NCBI GenBank assembly: GCA_032622095.1
Contig: CP136069.1
Location: 201,358,690 to 201,422,689 of the forward strand
Reading direction: 5' to 3'
Origin: Siphonodentalium dalli
Taxonomy: Eukaryota > Mollusca > Scaphopoda > Gadilida > Siphonodentaliidae
DNA length: 64,000 bases
The translations under genes were made by a program, and so were the position numbers. The notes under the pieces were generated by a model. The model did not search any database, had not been told where the DNA came from, and saw nothing but the letters and a program-made list of their open reading frames with translations. Of the stretch, positions 34,471-45,352 are shown piece by piece (position 1 is the first letter of the stretch; the number at the start of each line of letters is the position of its first letter).

Positions 34471-35899
34471 AATGGTAAGTTATAGCAGATAGTACTTACA
34501 TGTTAGCTAACATCCATGTTGTAGTTTCTCACAAACTAGCCTCAGATTGTGATATGGTGGCTGAATGTGGTAACTGAAGTATGAACGGATCACTGGACCA
34601 ACGTTATGACAAACAATGGGTTTAGTTTCCAACGTTGTCCCTTCGTTGTGCCAACGTCATACCAACCATGTGGTCTGGTTATCAACATTGGCCAACGCTC
34701 AGTATAAGTCGCCCAACTTTGAGCAAATGACCTAATGAGCAAAATTATGTTGGCCCTATGTTGGTTGCATACGTTGACCCAAACATTTAGAGGTCAGTTG
34801 TGCCAACGTTGGCCAAACCATGCCATGCTATCCGGGAAGAGTATCAAACTACGCCGTGATTAATCGCAGTTGCCCTTCTGGCTCGCGCAACTACCACGAT
34901 CCCATTCTTCAACCCCCAGGTCGCACATCTCAGTAAACGAGGGGTCAATTTATAGAGGTGAAATGGCAGGGTATACGTCCGTACGAAAAATAACCACATA
35001 TTTCCGGTCGATTTGATCGCTGCAAGTCGATAGATACAAAAGTTGATTTAACGCCCGCATGTTGAAATAATAAACAGAATGCGCTATTTTCGGCGAAAAT
35101 CAAAACGCGACGATTAACGCCAAACAGAAATTTAATTAACAGTGGCCTTATGGTCGCTCGCGGAATCATAATAATCAAAATTGGATGTAGCGAATCGTAC
35201 TCAAGGGGTATAAAACAAACTGCAGTTTTATTTCTTTTTTAATGGGAGGACCGTTAATCAAGAATATACTGAGGTTCATTGTTACCATTAACGCGCTAAG
35301 CGATGGAACTCCATAATTATGGAAATTTGGAGTCAGTTATAAGCCCCAAAACTTTATATGTGATAAACTATATTTAATTAAGACTAATTATAATTGATGT
35401 GTAGATATCATGTGCTAATATGGATCAACCTATACATTAACTTATGATTAAAAGTGCAAACAATTATTGACCTGTTACCCAGTCGTGAAACGTGAGTCCA
35501 AGTTGAAAGTTGTTACCCAGGTCACCACTCGGAATAAGTTACAGGATTTTATAAATGCGAGTATCGGATTCCGAAATATAGTTTCAATATGTTAATTAAA
35601 AAAAACAGTTAAGAAGAAAATGTATCGTTTTCATGGTAACGTGCTAACTAAGTGGCTCGTTCTCTAGTCTACAATTGATTGACCCTAACAAGGATATACC
35701 CAGGCTGATGAAAAGGGAGGCAACACCAAACAAAAAACGGAACTAAAAATAGATGTGATTTATTGTAGTGCATGATTGCCAATGAATGTATGTTTATTTC
35801 CAGTTTGATATGCCGTGGTCATATAATGAGGCGAAACCTAACTAGTCATAATGTGAGAGATCATGCAATAAATACTAAATTATACTACAAGTTTTATCA
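34471..35899. other. Spacer between duplicons, no gene seen
   Basis: 34580-34830 has several near-copies of ccaacgttggcc-type motifs in both orientations, which may be an old element. The rest is AT-rich and unrecognised. Confidence 0.4.
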
Positions 35900-36140
35900 A
35901 GTTTACAATGGGAGCTTAACCGAGCAAGGGTCTCTAAAGTAATGTATATCACTACATCCCGGAAACCCAAACTCGGCCCACCCCCTGATAATCATAGGTG
36001 CATATGTTTTAAAAGGAAGGGTGCTTAACTGAGTAAGGGTCCCTAAAGAAATGCATATCGCCAAATCCCGGAAACCCAACTCAGCCCACCCCCTGAGAAT
36101 CATAAGGGCATAGTCATCAAGTTTCATTATATAAAAGGAC
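35900..36140. repeat. Tandem duplication, about 95 bp, two copies
   Basis: Two units share aaagtaatgtatatcactac/aaagaaatgcatatcgccaa followed by atcccggaaacccaa and cccaccccctga. The protein-like open frame across them is a by-product. Confidence 0.75.
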
Positions 36141-36284
36141 ATAAATGATTCACGTGTGCGTCAAAATACGACCACGGAATAACAAAGAGAACAAAAAACA
36201 TAATAATATAACTTTTCATCCACCCAACCCAATAATTAAAATACGTTTGTTAAAGTCCATCCCATATCAATAATAAAGTGTGAC

Positions 36285-37012
36285 TACCAACATTTCCATA
36301 AAGACTACCCCCCTAATCAGTACTAATGTATGGCTATAAACAAAACATTTTCATTATAACAACTACCCCCTTAAACAGTACTAATGTATGACTATAAGCA
36401 AAACAGTTTCATTATAACAACTACCCCCTTAATCAGTACTAATGTATGACTATAATCAAAACATTTTCATTATAACAACTACCCCCTTAATCAGTACTAA
36501 TGTATGACTATAATCAAAACAGTTTCATTATAACAACTACCCCCTTAATCAGTACTAATGTATGACTATAAACAAAACATTTTCATTATAACAACTACCC
36601 CTTTAATCAGTACTAATGTATGACTATAAGCAAAACATGTTCATTATAACGACTACCCCCCTAATCAGTACTAATGTATGGCTATAAACAAAACATGTTC
36701 ATTATAACAACTACCCCCTTAATCAGTACTAATGTATGGATATAAACAAAACATGTTCATTATAACAACTACCCCCTTAATCAGTACCAATGTATGGCTA
36801 TAAGCAAAACATGTTCATTATAACGACTACCCCCCTAATCAGTACTAATGTATGGCTATAAACAAAACATGTTCATTATAACAACTACCCCCTTAATCAG
36901 TACTAATGTATGGCTATAAACAAAACATTTTTATTATAACGACTACCCCCTTAATCAGTACCAATGTATGGCTATAAACAAAACATTTTCATTATAACAA
37001 CTACCTCTATCA
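36285..37012. repeat. 58-bp minisatellite, about 12.5 copies
   Basis: The unit is ctacccccttaatcagtact, then aatgtatggctataaacaaa, then acattttcattataacaa. Starts such as 36421 and 36479 give the period. Copies differ mainly at single bases. Confidence 0.96.
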
Positions 37013-37098
37013 ATAATCAAGGTCACTGACAGTATATGTATATGCTGTATGTCCAATGACATTATTTGAAACTGAAAAAGGTTACAGTTATGCCCTGT

Positions 37099-37167
37099 GC
37101 CAATGCATTCGCTTATATATGCGAGTCGACCATAGGTCGCCTCGCATATATAAGAGAATGCATTGGC
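37099..37167. repeat. 69-bp hairpin, copy 3
   Basis: Same hairpin as at 8544, with a single change in the left arm (attcgctt). Confidence 0.95.
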
Positions 37168-37306
37168 CTAAACAAATTCTTTCTTTAACACTTTTTACCA
37201 TTTGTTCTTACATTCTTTAACAATTTTATAATCTTACATTTTTTAACAATTTTTATAATATTTTTCTACATTCTTTGACAATTTTATCATTTATAATATG
37301 TGCTAA

Positions 37307-37374
37307 GCCAATGCATTCTCTTATATATGCGAGGCGACCTATGGTTGACTCGCATATATAAGAGAATGCATTGG
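37307..37374. repeat. 69-bp hairpin, copy 4 (inverted)
   Basis: Same hairpin, opposite orientation, with a change beside the loop (atggttgac). Confidence 0.93.
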
Positions 37375-37499
37375 CACACCGCCGTTCTGTTGGGTAAAGG
37401 GTTAAATCTCTGGCAATATGAGGTAGTAAAAGCTCTATAAACATTGGTCAATGCAAGAGGACAAAATTCGAATATAACTCGTTCTATAATAAAGGGAAG

Positions 37500-37880
37500 T
37501 CTGACATAATAATAAAGAGCGTTGTATTTCAGTCAGTCAGACTCGACAGCATAATCTGACGTGTGTGAAAATACAGGGGTAAGATTATGTATGCAGAGAA
37601 ACATTGGAATACGAGTTAATTACTGATTTGAAAACTGGCAACAATAAAGTGCGTTGCTTCAATAAATTAGTGAGATTCGACAACATAGTCTGACATTTAT
37701 GGTAAACAAGTGTCGGATTACATATACAGAGAAACATTTGAATACGATTATTTACCGATTTGAAAACCGGCAACAATAAAGAGCGTTGCTTCAATAAATT
37801 AGTGAGACTCGACAACATAGTCTGACATGTATGGTAAACAAGTGTCAGATTACGTATACCGAGAAACATTAAGACACATA
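37500..37880. repeat. About 125-bp tandem repeat, roughly three copies
   Basis: Units contain gcgttgcttcaataaattag, tgagactcgacaacatagtc and gagaaacatt. The last two copies are close to identical and the first (37500-37610) is diverged. Confidence 0.85.
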
Positions 37881-37893
37881 AAACTGTGACCAT

Positions 37894-38761
37894 GGTGCGG
37901 TTCGAAATTCCTCAATGATATATAAACGAAAACAAATGGGAGTTAACTCTATTTGAGAATCGTAGAAAATCATACACATTATTTGACAGATAATTTATCA
38001 GAGAACAACAAACTGAGCGTTGATATATTGGCTGAATTCCGGGAACCCCAAACCCCGAACATTATTCATACCGAAATACAGAAATGACATCCTTTCGAAT
38101 GTACATGGTTCACATTAACTCACGATGTTCTGTACTTCCGGTACAACTACCGTTACGGTGCGGCTCGAAATTTCCCAAAGATATACAAACGGAGAAATGG
38201 GAGGTAATTCTATTTGAGAATCGCAGAAAAAAAATGATACACATTAGTTGACATATAATTTATCAGAGAACAACAAACGGAGCGTTTGATACATTGGCTA
38301 AATTTCTGTAACCCCAAACCCGAACATTATTTATACTGAAAGATAGAAATGACATCCTTTCGAATGTACATGGTTCACTGTAACTCACGATTTTCTGTAC
38401 TTCCGGTACAACTACTGATACGGTGCGGCTCGAAATTTCCCAAAGATATACAAACGGAGAAATGGGAGGTAATTCTATTTGAGAATCGTAGCAAAATCAT
38501 ACACATTATTTGACATATAATTTATCAGAGAACAACAAACTGAGCGTTGAAATATTGGCTAAATTTCTGGAATCCCAAATCCCGAACATTATTCATACCG
38601 AAATTTAGAAATAACATCCTGTCGAGTGTACATGGTTCACATTAACTCACGATTTTCTGTACTTCCGGTACAACTACCGTTACGGTGCGGCTCGAAATTT
38701 CCCAAAGATATACAAACGGAGAAATGGGAGGTAATTCTATTTGAGAATCGTAGAAAATCAT
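37894..38761. repeat. 264-bp tandem repeat, 3.3 copies
   Basis: The unit starts ggtgcggctcgaaatttccc at 37894, 38158, 38422 and 38684. It contains tttatcagagaacaacaaac and acatcctttcgaatgtacat. The last copy stops after about 78 bp. Confidence 0.95.
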
Positions 38762-40111
38762 CGCATCAGCTTCCGTTTGAGTGATAGGCCGCTCTTTAAA
38801 CAGCAAATGCCGGGATGGGCGACTGAGCCGACCCATCCCATTAAATTAAATTTACCACATCTCTGTACTCATCGAAGTTGGTCTATTCCATCTGATTTTT
38901 ATAAACACTAAATAAAATAATACAAACTAAAGATACTGGCATGCAACAATACTGACCTTCTGAGAGAATAGTGGTGCTTGTGCAAAAGAAAAAAAAACTG
39001 CAGGACCAACGCCGGTGAGTACAGTCAAATTACATATTATAGATCTTGGCTGACAATGTGTTTGAGGAATTTTATGCGATGAGTCCAACAACCACGAACG
39101 AGCAATCCATCTAAATGGTTCCCAAATTTGTTTAGGCGTTATACTCGAGTGCTATATATGTATTGATAAATTGATGACGACACGCTAGGCTCGCGGAAGA
39201 ATACAGCCATAACGTGGCCATGGATCAGAGGTACGATATACTGAATTGTAGTAAACATTTCAACTTCCATACTCTCTTTCGGACCGAATGTTTACTTGAC
39301 AAACTTTCAAACATTCATGCTAACGAGGTGCAAAATACAGATTTATGCAAGAGATACGTCGGTACACAAAATGAATATAACCTAATAACCTGATATCAAC
39401 ATTTAATAATGACGAGGTGTAGTTTTTCTGACATTTGGTGTAAGTATTTGACATTAACATTACGTATTATGTGATATTATTATTTAATATCGTATATATA
39501 TATTCCGAACTATTTCGGCGGAGTGATATGTTTAGTCCATAGCTTGTCACTGTTTACATCGAAATTGCTTCCAGATTTTTCGTAAAACTTGATGCCGACT
39601 GTAAGTAATCGATGGCGCGATCGCTTATGAAAACAATACAGTGTTACGCAACAAACGATTATCCAATTATGTTATGGACCCTTTGTTGTCATAACAGCCA
39701 GTTCGTTTTATTTTCAACATCATAAAATAAGCACATTTCTCAACACAGGAGCGATAACTCCACCAATGGCTGACATAATTTCCCCTATTTCTGTTGGTCG
39801 TTATGTGTTTTGAAGTGTGATATTTCGATAATGGGTACGTTTTTCGAAAATCGACGACGCATTGTCACTAGATGGAATCAGGAATTACATGAAGGTACAT
39901 TCATAGATTCTGTACTAAAATGTATGAAGTCAGGATTTTGTCTCCAATTTTTAACATGAAAACCCGATGGGACAAAAATAATAAATTTTCCACTTTACCT
40001 CCCTCTTAAAGTGATGTGATCAAATATAAATGGAGAATAAACTTGTTCAAAGTAGTTATTTTTACGAATATCAATCCAAATTTCCAGCACAAACACAGTC
40101 GTTCTTATATA
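38762..40111. other. Spacer without recognisable feature
   Basis: AT-rich unique sequence near the centre of the inverted duplication. I see no exon, array or element. Confidence 0.4.
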
Positions 40112-40264
40112 TTAAGCTTTTACCCAACAAACCGGCCAAAACCGGCCAAATAAAGCTTCAACAGCCTAAAATATCTTCGGTCTGTCTCAATAGAACCATA
40201 CAAATATGGATATCATTGGAACCGGCCCCTTGACCACATTGTGATAGTTACAGTTATGCCCTGT

Positions 40265-40333
40265 GCCAATGCATTCTCTTATATATGCGAGTCGACCATA
40301 GGTCGCCTCGCATATATAAGAGAATGCATTGGC
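40265..40333. repeat. 69-bp hairpin, copy 5
   Basis: 33-bp arms with one mismatch and a 3-bp loop, matching the consensus. Confidence 0.96.
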
Positions 40334-40409
40334 CTAAAAATCTTTTTTTAACACTTTTTACCATTTTTTCTTACATTCTTTAACAATTTTATAATTTGTA
40401 ATGTGTTAA

Positions 40410-40478
40410 GCCAATGCATTCTCTTATATATGCGAGGCGACCTATGGTCGACTCGGATATATAAGAGAATGCATTGGC
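40410..40478. repeat. 69-bp hairpin, copy 6 (inverted)
   Basis: Same hairpin in opposite orientation, with one arm change (actcggatat). Confidence 0.95.
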
Positions 40479-40539
40479 ACAGGGCCGTTATGTTGGGTAA
40501 AGGGTTAAGTAAGATAGACAACTCGGTCTGTCAGTTATA

Positions 40540-40826
40540 AATATTTCTTACAATTTTTAGGACATAAAATAAAAAACATCCATTACACTGCAGGGAGCCC
40601 CACACATATATAGAAGCATTTAGAAGAGTGTCGTCTGCTCATGTTTGTCTGGGGCTCTGTATGGGTGAAATTATAAAATTGTTAAAGAATACAAGAAAAA
40701 ATTATTAAAATTGTAAAAAATTGTTAGGCCAATGCATTCTCTTATATATGCGAGGCGACCTATGGTCGACTCGCATATATAAGAGAATGCATTGGCACAG
40801 GGCCGTTCTGTTGGGAAAAGGGTTAA
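40540..40826. mobile_element. Third type of hairpin element, one hairpin and TTAA right end
   Basis: It ends ttgggaaaaggg-TTAA (40823-40826) after a single hairpin at 40728-40796. The interior (ccctgcag-type gagccccacacatatataga, ctcatgtttgtctggggctc) is shared with 42240-42430, not with the element at 40112. The left boundary is not clear. Confidence 0.6.
40728..40796. repeat. 69-bp hairpin, copy 7 (inverted)
   Basis: Consensus hairpin, same orientation as 40410. Confidence 0.96.
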
Positions 40827-42112
40827 CTAAATGCAATAACTCTCGTTAGAGCACAATCCCACTGTTACAATCGTTCTATGATTTTTGATCGATTTCTTTG
40901 AGATTTTCGGCGAAGTAGAATGCTACATTCCACGTTTGGCATAGCGCCAGCGTACTAACTTATCAGTTTCACGCACCCGAACAAGTCCATAGTATGTTTT
41001 TAAGTTATCAGCTTAGTCATCCACGATTTCTGGCCATTTTCACAATTCTGAGGGGGTACTGTAAAAACAACCGTCATGCTCACCCTTGGACCGTCCATTC
41101 AAAACCGTCATTTTTAACAATGTTTGGCCGACATTGGCCGTCTCCATCCCCATAGCTAACTATGACTGAGCGAGGTGCAGTCTATAATCACCCGATGAGC
41201 TGATGGAACCCAGGTAAATGTAAGATATAATTAAAAATAAAGAAATGTTATCGTATCAATTTGAAATTTCGTCTTGGAAGTACAAACAACTGTTTTTATT
41301 GTAGAGAAATCAGGTTTTTTTCCGGTTAGTTACCACACCTAGTTGGCCCACACCAGATATGAAACATATACTTCGAATTCAAACTTCATCCAATTTTGTA
41401 AATTATGGTACCTATTTAACATAATTAAATCACCAGAACAGTACTGCCATGGAAACAAAGGCTAAACTGACAATTATAGCCCTTACGTGTATAATTATAG
41501 CCCTTACATGTCTAACCATAGCCCTTACATGTATAATTATAGCCCTTATATGTATAATTGTAGCCCTTACAGCTTAAAATAATATTGTTCAGCGCTCATA
41601 CAAACCCATGCAACGTGGATTGCTATCTTAAAGGAAATAGAGTTATCCCCCTTTAACGCACCAATGTCCAGTTAAGTATCTGACATACATGTACACCCAC
41701 CGATAACTTTGATATATAACACATATAATGTTGCTTCAATGCGAATGGGAAATACGGTTTATATCAGTACTGTGGTTTCAACATAATAGACAAATTTCAC
41801 CCAAATTATTGATTACAGCAACACAAAAAAAAAACACAAAAACAAAAACGATACTGCTAAATGTCGTATCATGCCCAGCCACATTAAAACTAAATCTCAT
41901 CACAGTCAAAAGGCGTTCTTATCTGATTATATAGTTATGCGCTCGTGCGCATGGTGATTACTTAGTAGCCAGCCCGATGTAGTTTATGGCAAGACAATGA
42001 CAATACTTGGTTATTCGGAAACGTGACTGAATAACCAATATTAATATGACTTTTCGTACGTGGTATCCAAGACATTCCGTTATAATGTTTCCCCAGCATC
42101 ACGTTTCATTAA
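40827..42112. other. Spacer; short 21-bp tandem repeat inside
   Basis: At 41474-41575 five copies of a 21-bp unit (ttatagcccttacatgtata) occur. The remainder is AT-rich and unrecognised. Confidence 0.6.
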
Positions 42113-42548
42113 ATGTGACCCGCCATATCAAATCCAGTCGTAAGTCGGAATTTGTTTACCCTGTGCCAATGCATTCTCTTATATATGCGAGTCGACCATT
42201 GTAGGATGTTAGACAATTTTTTATCATTTTTTTAAAATAAATGTTTCTTACAATTTTTAGGAAATAAAATAAAAAACATCCATTACCCTGCAGGGAGCCC
42301 CACACATATATAGAAGCATATAGAAGAGTGTCGTCTGCTCATGTTTGTCTGGGGCTCTGTATGGGTGAAATTATAAAATTGTTAAAGAATACAAGAAAAA
42401 ATTATTAAAATTGTAAAACATTGTTAGGCCAATGCATTCTCTTATATATGCGAGGCGACCTATGGTCGACTCGCATATATAAGAGAATGCATTGGCACAG
42501 GGTAAAAAATCCCGACTTACGACTGGATTTGATATGGCGGGTCACAAA
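42113..42548. mobile_element. Element with different outer inverted repeats but the same hairpin
   Basis: The outer termini of about 40 bp (atgtgacccgccatatcaaa ... cgtaagtcgg and its inverse ccgacttacgactggatttg ...) differ from the TTAA MITEs. Inside are a half-hairpin at 42165-42198 and a full hairpin at 42428-42496, with the interior shared with 40540-40727. Confidence 0.7.
42428..42496. repeat. 69-bp hairpin, copy 8 (inverted)
   Basis: Consensus hairpin. The partner at 42165-42198 kept only one arm and then diverges (gaccattgtagg). Confidence 0.96.
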
Positions 42549-42869
42549 TGTAGGTCACTTTTGTGTAGTCACACAAATACGAAAAACTCAAAACGAATCG
42601 TATGAATAACTGATTCATATATAATACCCCCATGGTGAAATGTAATGTTTATTTTTACTGTATAACCTTGATTGTTTTTTTATTGTTGCCCTGCCGTTGT
42701 GCGTCAATGACTTTTCAATTTTCAAGGTGAATCCGCACTATTTAATTATTGATAGCATATTATATCACATATTGATTGTGCTGGTTCGCACGCACTGTTC
42801 GGCATATTCTTCATGTAAGAATACAGGTAACTACACACATACTCCTTTCTCCATACTGTACATTACTAA

Positions 42870-42969
42870 GGTAAGGGTTAGGGTTATGGTCAGAGTTAGG
42901 GTTATATGTATGCTTAGGGCTAGGTTTGGGGTCGGGGCTACGGTTAGGGCAAAGGTCAGGGTTAGGGTA
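42870..42969. repeat. Degenerate telomere-like (TTAGGG-related) repeat
   Basis: About 100 bp of variants on ggttagggt (agggttagggttatggtcag, gggctaggtttggggtcggg). It is interrupted and degenerate. Confidence 0.7.
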
Positions 42970-43244
42970 TTCTTACACGAATGACATATCCGCTGTTCGT
43001 GATTACTCAGTAGGCAATATGTTGTATTACATTACCCGGTCATTCGGAAACACGGCCAAGAGTGAATGACCAATATTAATACGGCTTTTTGTAGTAGGTG
43101 TTCAATGAGTTTCATTGTAGGATGTTTGCGTGGCAACATGTTTCGTGAAATGAAGGTCATTTTATGTAGTTACACAAAGCAAAACTCCAAATGAATCGTA
43201 GAGAGTAACTGATTCATATATAATCACATCATCAACGCTCATCC
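42970..43244. other. Unique segment without gene
   Basis: Some similarity to 41940-42110 and 42550-42640 (tgattcatatataat, cattcggaaacacggcc versus attcggaaacgtgac) suggests an old local duplication. No exon seen. Confidence 0.4.
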
Positions 43245-45352
43245 AAACAAAATAATACTGCGGTGATGCTCAATTGATTGATGTAATGATACCCACATTA
43301 ATAATGATGTGGTGATGCTACATTGATCGATGTAATGATACCCACATTAATAATACTGTGGTGATACTCCATTGATCGATGTAATGATACCCACATTAAT
43401 AATGATGTGGTGATGCTACATTGATCGATGTAATGATACCCACATTAATAATACTGTGGTGATACTACATTGATCGATGTAATGATACCCACATTAATAA
43501 TACTATGGCGATGCTACATTGATCGATGTAATGATACCCACATTAATAATACTGTGGTGATGCTCCATTGATCGATGTAATGATACCCACATTAATAATA
43601 CTGTGGTGATGCTCCATTGATCGATGTAATGATACCCACATTAATAATACTGTGGTGATGCTCAATTGATCGATGTAATGATACCCACATTAATAATGAT
43701 GTGGTGATGCTACATTGATCGATGTAATGATACCAACATTAATAATACTGTGGTGATGCTACATTGATCGATGTAATGATACCCACATTAATAATGATGT
43801 GGTGATGCTACATTGATCGATGTAATGATACCCACATTAATAATGACGTGGTGATGCTCAATTGATCGATGTAATGATACCCACATTAATAATACTGTGG
43901 TGATGCTCAATTGATCGATGTAATGATACCCACATTAATAATACTGTGGTGATGCTACATTGATCGATGTAATGATACCCACATTAATAATACTGTGGTG
44001 ATGCTCAATTGATCGATGTAATGATACCCACATTAATAATGATGTGGTGATGCTACATTGATCGATGTAATGATACCCACATTAATAATACTGTGGTGAT
44101 GCTACATTGATCGATGTAATGATACCCACATTAATAATGATGTGGTGATGCTCAATTGATCGATGTAATGATACCCACATTAATAATGATGTGGTGATGC
44201 TACATTGATCTATGTAATGATACCCACATTAATAATGACGTGGTGATGCTACATTGATCGATGTAATGATACCCACATTAATAATAATGTGGTGATGCTA
44301 CATTGATCGATGTAATGATACCCACATTAATAATGACGTGGTGATGCTACATTGATCGATGTAATGATACCCACATTAATAATACTGTGGTGATGCTCAA
44401 TTGATCGATGTAATGATGCCCACATTAATAATGATGTGGTGATGCTCCATTGATCGATGTAATGATACCCACATTAATAATGACGTGGTGATGCTACATT
44501 GATCGATGTAATGATACCCACATTAATAATACTGTGGTGATACTCCATTGATCGATGTAATGATACCCACATTAATAATGACGTGGTGATGCTACATTGA
44601 TCGATGTAATGATACCCACATTAATAATACTGTGGTGATGCTACATTGATCGATGTAATGATACCCACATTAATAATACTGTGGTGATACTCCATTGATC
44701 GATGTAATGATACCCACATTAATAATGATGTGGTGATGCTCCATTGATCGATGTAATGATACCCACATTAATAATGATGTGGTGATGCTACATTGATCGA
44801 TGTAATGATACCCACATTAATAATACTGTGGCGATGCTACATTGATCGATGTAATGATACCCACATTAATAATGATGTGGTGATGCTACATTGATCGATG
44901 TAATGATACCCACATTAATAATACTGTGGCGATGCTACATTGGTCGATGTAATGATACCCACATTAATAATGATGTGGCGATGCTACATTGATCGATGTA
45001 ATGATACCCACATTAATAATACTGTGGTGATGCTACATTGATCGATGTAATGATACCCACATTAATAATACTGTGGTGATACTCCATTGATCGATGTAAT
45101 GATACCCACATTAATAATACTGTGGTGATACTCCATTGATCGATGTAATGATACCCACATTAATAATACTGTGGTGATGCTACATTGATCGATGTAATGA
45201 TACCCACATTAATAATACTGTGGTGATGCTACATTGATCGATGTAATGATACCCACATTAATAATGATGTGGTGATGCTACATTGATCGATGTAATGATA
45301 CCCACATTAATAATATTATGGTGATGCTACATTGATCGATGTAATGATACCC
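43245..45352. repeat. 49-bp minisatellite, about 43 copies
   Basis: The unit is cattgatcgatgtaatgata, cccacattaataatactgtg, then gtgatgcta. The main variants are atactg/atgatg/atgacg in the middle and ctacatt/ctccatt/ctcaatt at the junction. The period is almost free of indels. Confidence 0.97.

Larger units (their letters stand above)
37069..37405. mobile_element. Hairpin-bearing MITE, left end incomplete
   Basis: The right end is the gttgggtaaaggg terminus followed by TTAA (37402-37405). The left side begins within gttacagttatgccctgtgc, as in the element at 40112, so the outer left part is missing. Hairpins lie at 37099-37167 and 37307-37374. Confidence 0.7.
40112..40508. mobile_element. 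TTAA MITE with two hairpins, complete copy
   Basis: TTAA at 40112-40115 and 40505-40508 flank termini of the type (gc)ttttacccaac and gttgggtaaaggg. The interior (aaagcttcaacagcctaaaa, ggtctgtctcaatagaacca) is the reverse complement of the right half of the element at 8514-8937. Hairpins lie at 40265-40333 and 40410-40478. Confidence 0.82.

Noticed and set aside
35903-36142. 79-codon minus-strand frame with an internal duplicate
   Set aside because: Explained by a 95-bp tandem DNA duplication. No domain.
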